A stretch of DNA of 64,000 nt from Ryuthela nishihirai (taxonomy: Eukaryota > Arthropoda > Arachnida > Araneae > Heptathelidae), in contig JAWZYU010000013.1 in NCBI GenBank assembly GCA_038380435.1, positions 66,420,446 through 66,484,445 on the forward strand, read 5' to 3'. The position numbers were made by a program, and so were the translations under genes. Within the stretch, counting starts at the first letter, position 1. Every line of letters starts with the position of its first letter. Of the stretch, positions 1-10,938 are shown one piece after another. The notes under the pieces were generated by a model. The model saw only the letters and a program-made list of their open reading frames with translations, made no database searches and was not told the DNA's origin.

Positions 1-48
1 AGCTGGTTCTGCTCAGTTGCTGTGAGACTGGATTGGGAAAGCTGACTG
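1..48 (+). CDS. Gene 1, internal exon: CHAT domain Cys motif
   Basis: Partial exon cut by the window edge. Reading from base 3 it gives LVLLSCCETGLGKLT and the first base of a Gly codon, then a donor (G|GTGAGT). LSxCxTG is the catalytic Cys segment of CHAT domains (caspase HetF-associated with TPRs), the C-terminal peptidase-like domain of bacterial TPR proteins and of metazoan TTC28-like proteins. The catalytic His would lie upstream of the window. The split Gly codon is completed by the exon at 2066, where the domain continues with GDGVVGLYRAF, the expected order for the family. This is the best evidence that the exons belong together. The family assignment is firm, orthology to TTC28 is inference. 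Confidence 0.85.
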
Positions 49-490
49 GTGAGTGGATTGGAGACTTCCCTGCTAATTTTGATGCAATGTTTCGAAATAT
101 GAAATTTTTTATTTAAGGTGTTTTTGTGTATCTAATGTAATTTCGTATCTCAAACAAAAACCTTTTAAACGATTCGATTAAACTATCTGTAGACTGAAAA
201 TTCACAGATGGTGCTCAGGAGGGGAAAACTTTTACTGCTGCTATTGATGAGGGAATAATTAATATTAATGATCATGGTAGTAATGAAGTGGGATTAGTAA
301 TAAAACAAAGAGAGTTTTCATTTAGTTTTGCTCAAAGCAAAAAAGAAAGTCCAAATTCAAAAGAAAATAAAAATAACCACCTTCCTTCCACTCTGATTTT
401 GATATTTTAAATTGGTTTATGTTTCGATAACTCTTTCATTTTAATTCTTTACTCATTTGTTTTGCTGTCATTTGAGGTAAAGCAATTGAT

Positions 491-860
491 TTAAAGGGAA
501 TTAACACCAGATGTTTCGATCCTTCTCAACACTTTATTAGCAGTATTTATTCCCGGATCTACGGGGCTTTACACATTTGACAAGGGACCTTAGACTTTTG
601 AGAATACTTGTAAGGGAAATGGAGACAAAAAATGCCACTTAGATATATTTCATACATTTTTCAAAAACCTTTTTAAAGGGAATTAACACCAGATGTTTCG
701 ATCCTTCTCAACACTTTATTAGCAGTATTTATTCCCGGATCTACGGGGCCTTACACTTTTGACAAGGGACCTTAGACTTTTGAGAATACTTGTAAGGAAA
801 AGGGAGACAAAAAATGCCACTTAGATATATTTCATACATTTTTCAAAAACCTTTTTAAAG
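491..860. repeat. 182-bp tandem duplication (2 copies)
   Basis: Unit 1 is 491-672 and unit 2 is 673-854, followed by a few bases of a third start (TTAAAG). The copies differ at only a handful of bases, for example CTTTACACATTTG versus CCTTACACTTTTG, so the duplication is recent. It contains no ORF. It could be a two-unit satellite seed or the remnant of a tandem transposon copy. Confidence 0.9.
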
Positions 861-934
861 ACCTCTAACGGAGGGTTAAATGTTATGAGGCAATGGAATT
901 CCAGCCTTTCGGCCCCACATTTACTTTTTCCGGG

Positions 935-1321
935 TTGGGTTGGGTTGTTTTTCCTCTGAGCGGCACTTTTTTGCACACCATGGGCTAAATGGCCAGGTCA
1001 CAAGGTCCCCGAAGGCTCAGAGAAGGTTGGGGGAGGGGACCCACTGGAACAGCTGTTGGGAGACAGATGATAGCCTCCCGTCAAGGCCATCCAGCGTGTT
1101 CTTTAACGTGCACAGGGTATGGCTCTCCCGCACACGTGGCCACGGCTTAACATCCCATCCGACGGACGGCGGCCTTTCCAAGCCCATCGGTGTCCCCTAC
1201 TGACCGTGGGCAGGGCGGCGAATTTTGCGGAGATAAATCTCAACGCTGACCCAGCTGGGGCTCGAACCTGGGAACTACAGATTACGAGCCTGGCACGCTA
1301 CCGACTGAGCCACCCCGCCCC
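935..1321 (-). mobile_element. SINE family A, full length, with target duplication
   Basis: Read on the - strand it starts with a tRNA-like head: A box TGGCTCAGTCGGTAGC, B box GGTTCGAGCCC. A ~300-bp body with TCGGATGGGATGTTAAGCCG, GTGCACGTTAAAGAAC and GTGACCTGGCCATTTAGCCC follows. It ends in a short AACCC-repeat tail. An 11-bp direct repeat (CTTTTTCCGGG, at 924-934 and 1322-1332) flanks it and looks like a target-site duplication, so this is the youngest-looking copy in the window. Other copies lie at 14341, 20113, 23044, 23415, 24466, 26850, 27291 and 29018. ORFs inside it are chance. Confidence 0.85.
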
Positions 1322-2065
1322 CTTTTTCCGGGTAGATCGAGTCACTCGACTGCTCCTTTTAATTTTTTCTAGATCAGGGCCTGGTAGCATTCAATCATTT
1401 AACCGGTTCCCTGCTTACTAAATAAAGCTCGTTGGCTGAAATATTTTGTCTTAATTTTCACTTTAGTTTTATTTTCATGCACACATATTTCACACAAACA
1501 CATTTTTATCTGTGCTTTAAAAAAATGTCCATGGATATCATAAATTGAAATTGAGAGCTATTATAATATTGATTATCTTGGTATCGTTTAATTTCTTAAC
1601 TATGATTTTAAAGACTCGTATTACTTACTAACTTCGAATATTATGATAAATTGTTAGTTTCCCTAGTTCCCGAGGTATAGGGTTTGTAAGCATTCAAATT
1701 ACAGATGTAGTGGATCCATTACAAGATTCTCTCTAAAAATAATTTGTAAGCTATCACCCAGGTTTTCAGATAATATCATCGCAATGACGTTTAGAACATA
1801 AAATCGAAAATTTTCGAAATATGTTCTAACCATCAAAAGTTTATATTTGACATTTAACAGTTCCATTCAAGAAAATAGTCTATTAACATATGAGAGTAAA
1901 TGCGTCTTAGGAAATTTCTTGTTGTCAACTTATACAATATTTTGCGTGCTTTTCATAACATTTGAAATATACTTTCATTTACATTTACTTTTCAAGACCT
2001 TTACAACTTTATAAGAAAGCAATAGCCTAAATTGAAAGTTTCAAAACCTTTTCTCTCTTTGCTAG

Positions 2066-2193
2066 GTGATGGTGTCGTTGGTCTTTATCGAGCATTCTTT
2101 ACGGCTGGAGCTGCGGGTGTGTTGGTGACTCTGTGGAAAATTTCTGATTATACAACCCCGATTTTTATGGACAAATTTTATTCCGTTTTCAAG
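2066..2193 (+). CDS. Gene 1, CHAT domain exon
   Basis: The exon is bounded by CTTTGCTAG|GTGATGG and TTCAAG|GTAAGG, 128 bases, entering with two bases of a split Gly codon and leaving in phase 0. It encodes 42 residues that include GDGVVGLYRAFFTAGAAGVL and VTLWKISDYTTPIFMDKFYS. This is the segment after the catalytic Cys in CHAT domains: a glycine-rich turn, a hydrophobic strand ending in SLW or TLW, then a helix. Length and spacing fit the family with no gap. It joins the Cys exon (ending at 48) and the last exon (10939). The chosen frame is the only one open through both splice sites. Confidence 0.88.
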
Positions 2194-3244
2194 GTAAGGC
2201 CTTACAAGTTGAAACACATTTCTGTTGTATGTAGTCAATAGAGCATATTGCCTTTGTTAACATTATTAATTTAACTTGATAAATGTTTTACAATTCAAAA
2301 TATTAGTTCAGTTGTTCAAACATTTGAAAAATATCGATTGTGGTAATTCCATAAAGTAATTATAGTAATTATTCTAATATAAAATCGCCGTGGTTTAAAA
2401 CGATTTCATATTCTGATTTTTGCGATTGAAAAAAGGGCGATTTAGGGGAAGTTCTGTTAAAATAATGACAATCGCTTGTTGACTACATAAATTTGTTAAA
2501 TAGCGATCATATATAGTTATGAGAAATCAGTCGCCAACTATGGTTCCTCCTGATTTCTCTACCGTCACTTCGACCGCTGTTTATTCTTCAAAGCGTGTCG
2601 GACATGAACTTTCGTACTTTTGTTGAAATCTTCTATCCGAATTTCGCCTAGGAAACAATTTTCCTTTTCTAGGAAACTAAGATTATAGGTAGATCAAAAT
2701 TCGGCCTCTATTTCACCTTGAAGGGCACATCGAATCTCGAATTTAGTAATTTTTTTAAGATCTACAAACCGAATTATACCTAGACGCGAACTTTATTTTC
2801 AGAAGATGTAGAGCATGGCTAAATCGAAATTTGACCTTGAAGAAGAAGTTGGATCCCATAATCCCACCAGCAGACAAGTCAGCGCAGTGACTTATAGGCA
2901 TTAGTAGCAACTGTACTGTTAACGAAAATGGAAACATTTGAGGAAAATGACTGAACTTTTGCACATTTGAATATACTTTTTAATGATGAATGAACTCTTT
3001 TCGATTTTAAATGTTTTAACTATTCACTAAAAAAGTTACTTTTCCTGAAGGTAGTAACAGAGAGAGAACTACTTAACCTGGAACTAAAAATAACAAAGAC
3101 CGCAGTCCCCTATACCAGGAGATATCCACAACCAAACAATAACCATTTAATCTGTAACAATTTGATCAAATTATTTTTAATATTAAATTTGAATTTTAAG
3201 CATAATTATTTTATTCTTATTTTTGATGTAAAATTTATTTCCGT

Positions 3245-3540
3245 TACCCACACCAGGGACATACCCAGGGACGGGAGGAGGAGGGGGGATTCCGGACTCC
3301 ATTTTACCCTCCCGAAAATCCTGCCATCTTATACTAAATCTCACACTTGTTTACCTGCTTTGAAATCCAAAACAGTTGTCTTTGTATAATTATATTTTAG
3401 TCCCATATTTTATGTCGGACAATAAAAATACGTTTTAAAAAACAACAACTATGAATTTTCCTTCCATGTAGAATATCATCTGAACCTTTCCTGTTTGGTG
3501 GAATATTTTAGTAAATGGACAACCCTACTCAAGTCTTATT
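3245..3540 (+). repeat. Dispersed repeat with G-rich end
   Basis: Contains ACATACCCAGGGACGGGAGG followed by a G run, then AAAACAGTTGTCTTTG and TGGTGGAATATTTTAGTAAA. The same order of motifs, more diverged, is found on the opposite strand at 50555-50710 (GGTACATACCCAGG, GGGGGGAGAGACAACTG, TAATTTACTAATTGGG). Two copies in opposite orientation with a shared motif order indicate an interspersed repeat, probably a non-autonomous DNA transposon. No termini were pinned down. Confidence 0.4.
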
Positions 3541-5409
3541 TTCAAATTTCATTTATTTAAAGAGTTTATAATCTTTTCCATAAGTATTCCTCTGTAGGCA
3601 TTTGGCCCTTCTATCAACTCGCTTTCTGTCAAAATCATTTTTATTGTTCTAAAATTAAACTTGCTTTAAATACAACCTGAAGATTTTAAAGAATCAAACA
3701 CAAAGGATGCTTGGGATTTCAGTTGGTATAAGGGCATGAGTATGATTCACACAAGATTGCGTAGATGTACATTTGTAGAGTTAGCATTATTACCAGTGGT
3801 GGGAATGAAGTGGGACCGCGTGCCACTAGTTCCTAAGATGAGAATAAATTAACTCCGATCCCCAATTCCAATCTTCACACCATGGACAGTTTTTATCGAT
3901 TTAAGAATCACGATCTTTTTTTCGTACCTCTTCAGAAGTGAGAAAACGATTTTCGCAAAAAAATGTTTTTTAGATTTGAGGTTATGTGAAGAGCAAAGAA
4001 AACAACTAAGTTGAGATTTGGTGGTATGAAATGCTGCAGTGAAGCTTGCCATCTGTAAGAGTTAGAAGCTTTTAAAAAGCTTCGAACTTTTTAAAAGACA
4101 AAAGGGAAACAAAGTTCAAAAGTTGGTCCTTCTTATATTATTCAGTTTGTTGGAACTTCTTTTATTTAGATTGTCTAAATTCAGTTATTTTCTTTAGATT
4201 ACTTGTTTGTTTTGATATTTAGAGGTTTCTAAGTTGACTTGTTGCTTTTTTTCCCTTTTGGAGACTAGTTTCTCAGGAATTATTTGTTTGCTTGATTTGA
4301 TTCATTTAGTTAGATCTGTATGTTGTTTAAAAGCATATTGCCGTTGTTTTAAAGTAAGTTCTTTTCGTTTAATTATTTGAAATATAGTAGTTTTTCAATG
4401 TTATTAATCAGGAAGAATAGGGAATATCACAAGAAAAAAATTGTCCTGCTTTTTCCCCTCTGATATTTCAGTATTCTGGCCATTCTGTTTAATTCAGTTC
4501 CCTATAGCTTTTCTACCTGGTTAATAAAAACACTGTGCATGTCTTTCTTCTTTTAAACAGTCTGTCTACAAATTGGATTTGGGAAGAGAGTTTCTGAGTT
4601 GATTATTTACTTTTTTATCCTTTTGCATGTGGAAGCTTTACAAGAAAAGATCTGTTTTGTTTTTCGATATGGGAGCTAACATTTTATTCAATGCAACATT
4701 GTGGGTGCTTTATATTTTGAGGAATTCCACTTCTGTACTGATATATGTGGAATTTGTCTCTATTGGTGCTTTTGTAGACTAGTTATTCAGGTGTTACTGA
4801 GGTTGTTTATTAGCTATTTATTTATTTGGTTCAGTTCTATTTAGGTACGTTTAATAGCTTCATATTTGTTAGTTTAAAGCATTGTGATAACTTTTAGGAA
4901 ATTTCAGCTTGCTGTATAGTCTGATACACATATAGCAGCGTTGTCAAATTTCTTGATCAGAGAGATTAGGATCCACTATGACCCAATATTCTTATTTTGC
5001 CTCTTAGAGTGTATTTATATATTTTCTCTCAAGGTTGTGATTCGTATTTTTAAATCCATTTATCTTTCGAATTTTCAGTTGAAAGATTTATTTATTTAGG
5101 AAGATTATAGGTCTTTGAAGTTGGAACTATTGCTTCTGTCATCAGACTTTGTGGTTTTTATTGTATTGCATCTTTTGGATGATCTGTGTTGACGTCTTCA
5201 TTTTAGCATACTATGTTTCATGTTCGTATTCTATAATCATGACAAACTTTTATACTTCTGTCTGATATTATATACATTACAGGAAAAAATATTCAACACC
5301 TGGAAGGATTAATGCCATTTTATTGAAACGCAGGCAGCTGTTAGCATACACTGAGATGTGCGATTGATTACATTATCAAAAAAAATAAAAAAATACCACT
5401 TTACCTACC

Positions 5410-7065
5410 TGGTAGAGTGTTATAATTAGTATGATGTTGAACCACCCCATGCAGCAATGCATTCATGGACACGGTGGGGAAGGCTATCGTCAGGGCTGGC
5501 GTAAACGTTTGCATGGTCGGGTTCCAAAATTGTGCAGGGCCAGAAAAAACGCATTTATATGTACTTCTAAATTTTAAAATAATAATTTTTTTATTATAAA
5601 TACAAAGTGCGGTATATATCTACATACAACTTATAGGAACACCGAGTATATTATAAGTATTACATAATTTTTCTCGACTTTTTTGCCCCTCAAAATCTTT
5701 AATTACGTCATCAAAATTGACCGATTTCGTTATTTCGCTTTCTATTGAAAGAATAGTTAGTCATAGATTAGCGGATTTTGCGATTGAATTTACTATTGGG
5801 CTTGGAAAATAACTGGCATGGTCTCTGGTGGTAGGACGTGGAGGTAGAGGAGCGAGAATACATTGTGCCAGCTGCTGTGTTAAAGATAGGAAAATGGTGT
5901 CGTTTTTTACGATGAGCTTTTCATGGGAAAAAAGCGCGGGGCCCGGTTCCGAGGAATGTGCTGAACCCGGCTCGCACCAGCCTTGGCTATCGTACAGCTC
6001 TATAATGTCCTCCTGAGGGATAGCCAAGAACGCCAAAGAGCGCGAAATCGCTGTTCCCTTTCAGCGACAGTGGTTGGCGCACCTCTTGGGTATTGTTAGA
6101 GCTGTCGGCCCATCATGTCCCAGACGTGTTCAATAGTTGAAAGGTCCAGCGAACATGCTGGCCATGGTAGTACCTGAATGTTTTGCTCATGTAGATACTG
6201 CAGACTAATGCAGGCTATATGGGGACAAGCGTTATCTTGCTGGTGAAAGGTTCCATGCTGCTGAACAAATTGGGACAGCCATTGGCCGCAAAATGTTGGC
6301 AACATATCGTTGGGCAGTTAGAGATCCCCTTACGATGACCAGTTCTGACTGAGATGCCTTAATAATGGCACCTCACACCAAAACACCAGGTGCTGGAGCT
6401 GTGTGACGATGTCTCATGCACTGGGTGGCGTTCCTTTCCCCTGGATGATGGTGAACACGTTGTCTACTGTCGTGCTGACCAAGACGAAAACGAGAATTGT
6501 CATTAAACCTCACGGTACTCCACTCTTGTTCGTTCCAGTTCTGTCTGAGGCGACACCACTGAAGACATGCTTGCATGTGGACAGAAGTGTGTGTCAAACT
6601 CCTGGCAGGTATTCGATATGATACCTGTTGCCAGTCCCTTTGCATTTGCGTTGTAGTCGCGAATCGGTCATGCAATGTCATATGTCACAAATGGTGTTCC
6701 TGTCGCTCCGTGGTCATACGTCATCTTCCTGATCATTGTCGGCATGTGCTGGGTCCTTCTTGAACCCACTGACGCCATATGTGTACGATGCTGCTGGTAT
6801 TGCGGCCAACAAGGATGGCCACATCTCTTTACGACAAACCAGCTTCTCTAAGGCCAATGATTCTTCCACGCTGAAAATCTGTTAACTGTTGAAACGGCTG
6901 TCGCCGTCTGCTCAAGGGCATCTTTAGTGATTTAGAACAATTTCCACAACGTTTTTTAACCGGGGATCTTTGGTTGCCTTTATCTGTGTTTGACTGCTCC
7001 ACACGTAACGTCAGCTCGCGCCTGTCCAATCGTCTCGATCGTCCTGCAAACCTAATAATTTCCAT
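5410..7065 (-). pseudogene. Tc1-family transposase pseudogene
   Basis: Reading from 7065 the N-terminal DNA-binding part is clear: FQRGRIIGLREAGLSYRDVA followed by GRNTSSI, a Tc1/Tcb1 helix-turn-helix. Then come MTLHDRFATT and, at 6681-6373, the core region (VRFNDNSRF corresponds to the VxFSDESRF Asp motif). At 6305-6096 follows HQQDNACPHIA, the QDNAxxH Asp motif, and STIEHVWDMMGRQL with the third acidic residue. The C-terminal IPQEDIIELYDS (near 6030-5990) is cut by the hAT insertion and resumes at about 5489 with HRVHECIAAWGG. Several frameshifts and stops make it inactive. ORFs on the + strand here are shadows. Confidence 0.85.
5491..5985. mobile_element. Non-autonomous hAT element nested in Tc1
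   Basis: It starts CAGGGCTGGCGTAAACG and, read from the other end, CAAGGCTGGTGCGAGCC: imperfect inverted repeats with the CA-GGCTGG pattern of hAT ends. The 8-bp sequence GCTATCGT is directly repeated at 5483-5490 and 5986-5993, the target-site duplication length of hAT transposons. The host Tc1 transposase C-terminus reads through once the element and one duplicate copy are removed. About 495 bp long, without a transposase; the 91-aa and 62-aa ORFs here are not supported. Orientation unknown. Confidence 0.82.
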
Positions 7066-8022
7066 GCAGTTCCATATATTACCGCCTCCCTAATTATCGT
7101 GCATTTACACAACTTCTTGCAAATGTTGCATTTTTTTTATTTCCTGTTCTGTATTTAGATCCTCTTGTATAAAATAATGGTTTTAAGAAACGAAATGAAT
7201 TCTAGGAAACATTTTTTTTCTAATTATATGTCTTGGGTTGTCTAACAGGTTTCCCAGTGTGAATTAAGATATACCTGTTTTGATTAGTTATTTGAATAGT
7301 TTATTTCTTCCTGTAGTTATGCCTCGCATTTTCAGATCGCACGTAGTACGGTGATCTAAAACTGCATGGGCATTTATTTGTGTTATCTTTTTTTAGCATG
7401 TGTATTTTGTCATCTAGTCTGGAATGATCTGTTCTCAGTCTGTTATGCTATTTCCTACTTTTTAGGCAGTTTATTATATCTGAAATATTTGGTGAAACGA
7501 ACCTTCGATGAATTGAAGTTTGGCTATGTTGATGAAAGTTCATTTGGTCATTTCCAGGAAAAGTCGATTTCATTTTTCTCTTATATGCGATATAATCCAG
7601 ATGTTAATACAATTTAACTTGTCTTTTTATGGTGTAGTTCCCAAATAGTCAAATGTAATTAAAAGATACACTGCAGATAGTAAAGTAAAACATTTTGTGA
7701 TATATTGGTTCTTAAATTTACTTATAAAGGGTAGACTTGTAAGTAACTGTCGTAATATTTTGAGAATAAAAATGTATGGTTTGCATCATGTAGCTAAATA
7801 TCCCAGTTATTATATCTTCTAATTACACTGAGCAACAAATGTTCATAAAAATCATGCCTCTGAGAGAAAAGTAGCCATTTCTTAAAGATTTCAAGGTGCT
7901 GAACACGAATATGACAATGAAAATGAAAAATTGGCTACGATTTCTGAGAAATCCGCAATAGTTTCTTATGTAACAGAGGTAATACGTACATACGACATGT
8001 ATCTATCGGTAAAACTCCGCTT

Positions 8023-9110
8023 TTACTTCCGACTTCGCTTTGCCCGTTTCTTGTACAGCTGTTCAGGATCATCTCTGGCGAGCGTCCAACAGTAGTCAGC
8101 CATCATTGAAATGAACCAGTTTCCCTGGTATCGTTTCTCCATGTTCTGGTGAGAACACTCGCCATGATCATCACTAGCCATGCTGCAGTTGTCAGGGAAG
8201 AAATCTAAGTGGGAATGGAAAAAGTGGATCTTTAAGGATATATTGCAGCTAAGTTTGTGATACAGAGACAACATGTCCTTAACCAGTTTCTTGTAGCTGT
8301 CTGTCCTGACATTCCCGAGGAATTTAGTTGACACTAGACGAAACGTGTCCCAAGCCTCGTCACCCTGAAGCAGATTGTCAAACATCTGGTCTCTGAACAG
8401 CTCGCGGAACTGAGGACCCACAAAAATTCCCTCTTTAATTTTCACTTCTCTGAGTCGAGGGAATTTGTCAGCCAAGCACTTGAAAGCTGACGCAATCCGG
8501 TCCATGGCTTTTACGAAGTTTTTCATCACACCGAGTTTGATGTGTAGGGACTGTAGCAGGATTTTGTGCGTTTCTGCAGTGCTGGGTGTTCCACATTCTT
8601 CTCTCCGACCTTCAGAGATTTTCTCTGAGGCCAGTTTCTCTTCACGTAGTGCAAAGTCTTTGCTCGGCTGTTCCATTCACGTAAGAAACAGCAATACTCC
8701 ATATATCCCAGCTGCAGACCCATCAACAGAGCCACTATATTCGTCACAACAGAGATGCCAGCCATACTTGCTGTATTGAAGACAGTTCAATAGCTGTTTT
8801 AGGTTGTCGTAGGTTTCTTTCATGTAGACAGCGTGTCCGACCGGAATGGATGGAAGTCGATTTCCATTATTCAGCAACACCGCCTTGAGACTCAATTTCG
8901 AAGAGTCTATGAATAGTCGCCATTCTTGAGGGTCATGTTTGATTCCGAGGGCATTCACCAAGGTACCACATCGGAGCAGAACACAAGGTCATCTTCCTTT
9001 CTGAAGTAAGGTGCAAATTGCTTATGACGAGTTCGAAACGAAGTCACTGGGACATTTTCCTTGAGAAGATTCCATTGTTTAAGTCTTTATCCATGTAATT
9101 CTGCTTTGGC
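8023..9110 (-). pseudogene. Orphan multicopy-family protein, frameshifted copy
   Basis: Three - strand frames make one protein. About 9080-8962 gives TRHKQFAPYFRKEDDLVFCS, 8961-8770 gives ALGIKHDPQEWRLFIDSSK then SLKAVLLNNGN, 8765-8580 gives LGYMEYCCFLREWNSRAKTL, and 8575-8023 gives LHIKLGVMKNFVKAMD, LHSHLDFFP-like SHLDFFPDN, and MEKRYQGNWFISMMADYCW. I recognise this as a protein family found in many copies as 'uncharacterized' in arthropod and cnidarian genomes (motifs EWRLFIDSSK, HIKLG, MEKRYQGxW, ADYCW). Its biochemical role is unknown to me. The copy number suggests a mobile-element ORF. At least two frameshifts and one stop break this copy. It ends with a basic tail KKRAKRSRK. Confidence 0.7.
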
Positions 9111-9233
9111 TTTTTTTCTCAGATTGCGAATCTGATAATGATGCAATACCTCCGGGGGTTGTGTGTATGGCGGGCTGTTGCAATATAGCGCAATATGTTG
9201 CAATCTGGAGTTTAAAATACAGCATTGCGAAAC

Positions 9234-9345
9234 GCTGTACTATAACTGCAACCTATGTACTCAATGCTGTACTATAACTGTAACCTATGTACTCAATGCT
9301 GTAACCTATAGTACCTATGGCAGTTGTAACCTATGTACTCAATGC
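9234..9345. repeat. Minisatellite, ~32-bp unit
   Basis: About three and a half units built on CTGTACTATAACTG and AACCTATGTACTCAATGC. The first two units are nearly identical, the third is scrambled (GTAACCTATAGTACCTATGG). The repeat gives an apparent Cys-rich ORF at 9163-9498, which is only a by-product. Confidence 0.75.
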
Positions 9346-9519
9346 GGACTGAGTCGTTTATATATGACCATCTCTGTCTCTCCTAAACAAGAGCTAATCG
9401 ACAAATTTCATTGTCATTTTCGTGTGCACCAGCTCGAAATTAGTAAAAACTGGCTATTTTCATTTCAATGCCTTTTTGTATGTTGCCCAGTGTTATAGAA
9501 AATTTTATCTAAAGAGATT

Positions 9520-10115
9520 TACACATCCAGCGTTCATTGAACTATGACCACTGCACTCAACGTTATATCAATGAGAAGCTATTTTTGATGCTCCATAACT
9601 TCTAAAGTAAGTCTTTTATGGTCAAACGTCACTCACGATAAATTGCAGATCTTAACTACGTCTATCAAAATCTCGGTTTGTAAAGTTATTTGCTCAGTAT
9701 TTAAAGAATTACGGTAACTTGAATATTGAACAACAGGAATGAAACATAAGAATTTACCTCAAACGCTTATTAGATGTTTTAAAAAAAATTTTTTAAACTG
9801 TTTAATAAGGAAACTGAATATTATAAAATTCAGGTGAATAATTCTGTTAGTGTTCATCAATTTTGTATAAGTTTCTTACGACCGGCATTGCAGGTATCGG
9901 TTATTCAATTTTCCACGAGTCTTTAAATACTGAGTGAATAATATTAAAATGGATATTTTGATAGATGCATCTGAGATCTGAAATTTATCGTCAGTGACAT
10001 TTTATCATAAAATGCTGATTTTAGAAGTTATGGAGCATAGACATTTGTTTTCCATTGACATAACAAGGAGTGGAGTGATCAAAATTCAATAAACACTTGA
10101 GTGTATGTTACACTG
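9520..10115. mobile_element. Foldback element with ~215-bp inverted repeats
   Basis: The left arm (about 9520-9735) recurs as the reverse complement at about 9890-10112. Shared blocks in order include ATGCTCCATAACTTCTAAA, GTCACTGACGATAAAT/GTCACTCACGATAAAT, TCAGAT/CAGATCT and CTCAGTATTTAAAGA. Similarity is roughly 75-80% by eye with small indels. The centre (9740-9885) is AT-rich and non-coding. This is the form of a non-autonomous DNA transposon with long terminal inverted repeats. The superfamily is not identifiable by eye and target duplications are unclear. Confidence 0.7.
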
Positions 10116-10329
10116 CAAAAATTAAAAATCAACTGGAATTTTCTTTTCAGTTAAGAAACATTTTTAAATATTAATGTTGTTTCTTTTTAACAAACTGTTT
10201 AAAAGTAAAAATTTATACAAACTCTATCAGGATCGTTTAGCTTAGTTTAAAAAAAATGAGCTATTATTTTCGTTTTGACATGTCTGTAACATATTAAACG
10301 TTTTAATTTTTACATAAATTGAAAATTCT

Positions 10330-10640
10330 TTCCGGGTTGTAGAGGTATTAAATGAATATTACTATTCTCAATTTCCGAATCTCTCAACAGCTTTAATTGC
10401 GCCCTCTAACGGTGTAAAAATTGCGGGAAGGACCAAACTTTAAACGAATATTGCAAAGCAATCTTTGCTAGAAATTTGAAATTTTGTGGTGAAATGGAAA
10501 GATAATGAGGCCATACAAAAGCGGGGAGGTGCACGAGGGCGTTGTTCGGGGCCTCACAGATGAATGAAAGATGGAATTTAAGAAATATTAAAATGCTACT
10601 TAGATTGGTATAAAATTGAAAAATGTTTTCATTTTTAGGA
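10330..10640 (+). repeat. Dispersed repeat, copy 1 of 2
   Basis: TTGTAGAGGTATTAAATG, AGCTTTAATTGCGCCCTCTA, ACGGTG and CAAACTTTAAACGA occur in the same order and strand at 61570-61850 (TTGTACAGGCACTAATG, AGCTTTAATAGCGCCTTCTA, ACGGTGG, AAACTTTAAACGA). Both copies are followed by G-rich AGG/TGAGG stretches. Non-coding, family unknown. Confidence 0.55.
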
Positions 10641-10938
10641 AATGAAAACAAAATAAGATTTTGAAATTAGAGACAAATTTATTTTCATTTCATATCTGTT
10701 TTTAAACGAAAACAAAAGTAAAAAATTAGATGGAGACCTGAAATGGTGCTATGCCTTTGTCCCCTTAGCTAATCCACCTATGCACGGCTTTGGTTTGCAT
10801 TGATATAACTTCTCACTCTACTTTGATATTGCTTATGCATATTGTTATTACATGATATCCATTTTGTGTTACATAAGTACATTCAATTTCTATCACTCTC
10901 AGAATACAGACAGCTCATGTATAAAATTTTCATTTCAG

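Larger units (their letters stand above)
49..2065 (+). other. Gene 1 intron with tandem duplication and SINE
   Basis: Intron with donor GTGAGT and acceptor TTTGCTAG. It holds a 182-bp tandem duplication (491-860) and a SINE copy (935-1321). The remainder, including 1333-2065, is AT-rich and shows no coding or repeat signal that I recognise. Confidence 0.75.
5281..7147 (-). mobile_element. Tc1-type DNA transposon, degenerate
   Basis: Outer ends are imperfect inverted repeats: CAGGAAAAAATATTCAACA at 5281 and, on the - strand from 7147, CAGGAAATAAAAAAAATGCA. The transposase runs on the - strand from about 7065 to 5420 and is interrupted by a hAT element (5491-5985). Family and orientation rest on the transposase match (next entry). 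Insertion into TA is expected for the family, but a clean TA duplication is not evident. The element lies inside a gene 1 intron, antisense to the gene. Confidence 0.8.
2194..10938 (+). other. Gene 1 large intron (8.7 kb) with nested transposons
   Basis: Donor GTAAGG, acceptor TTTCATTTCAG. It hosts a Tc1 element (5281-7147), a hAT element inside that, an orphan-family pseudogene (8023-9110), a minisatellite (9234-9345) and a foldback element (9520-10115). In 2194-5280, 7150-8020 and 10120-10935 I see only AT-rich sequence plus weak repeat traces: a G-rich repeat end near 3245-3540 and a dispersed repeat at 10330-10640. Confidence 0.75.

Noticed and set aside
5761..6036. 91-aa and 62-aa ORFs on both strands
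   Set aside because: They lie in the non-autonomous hAT element and the interrupted Tc1 tail; only the IPQEDIIELYDS end is real transposase.
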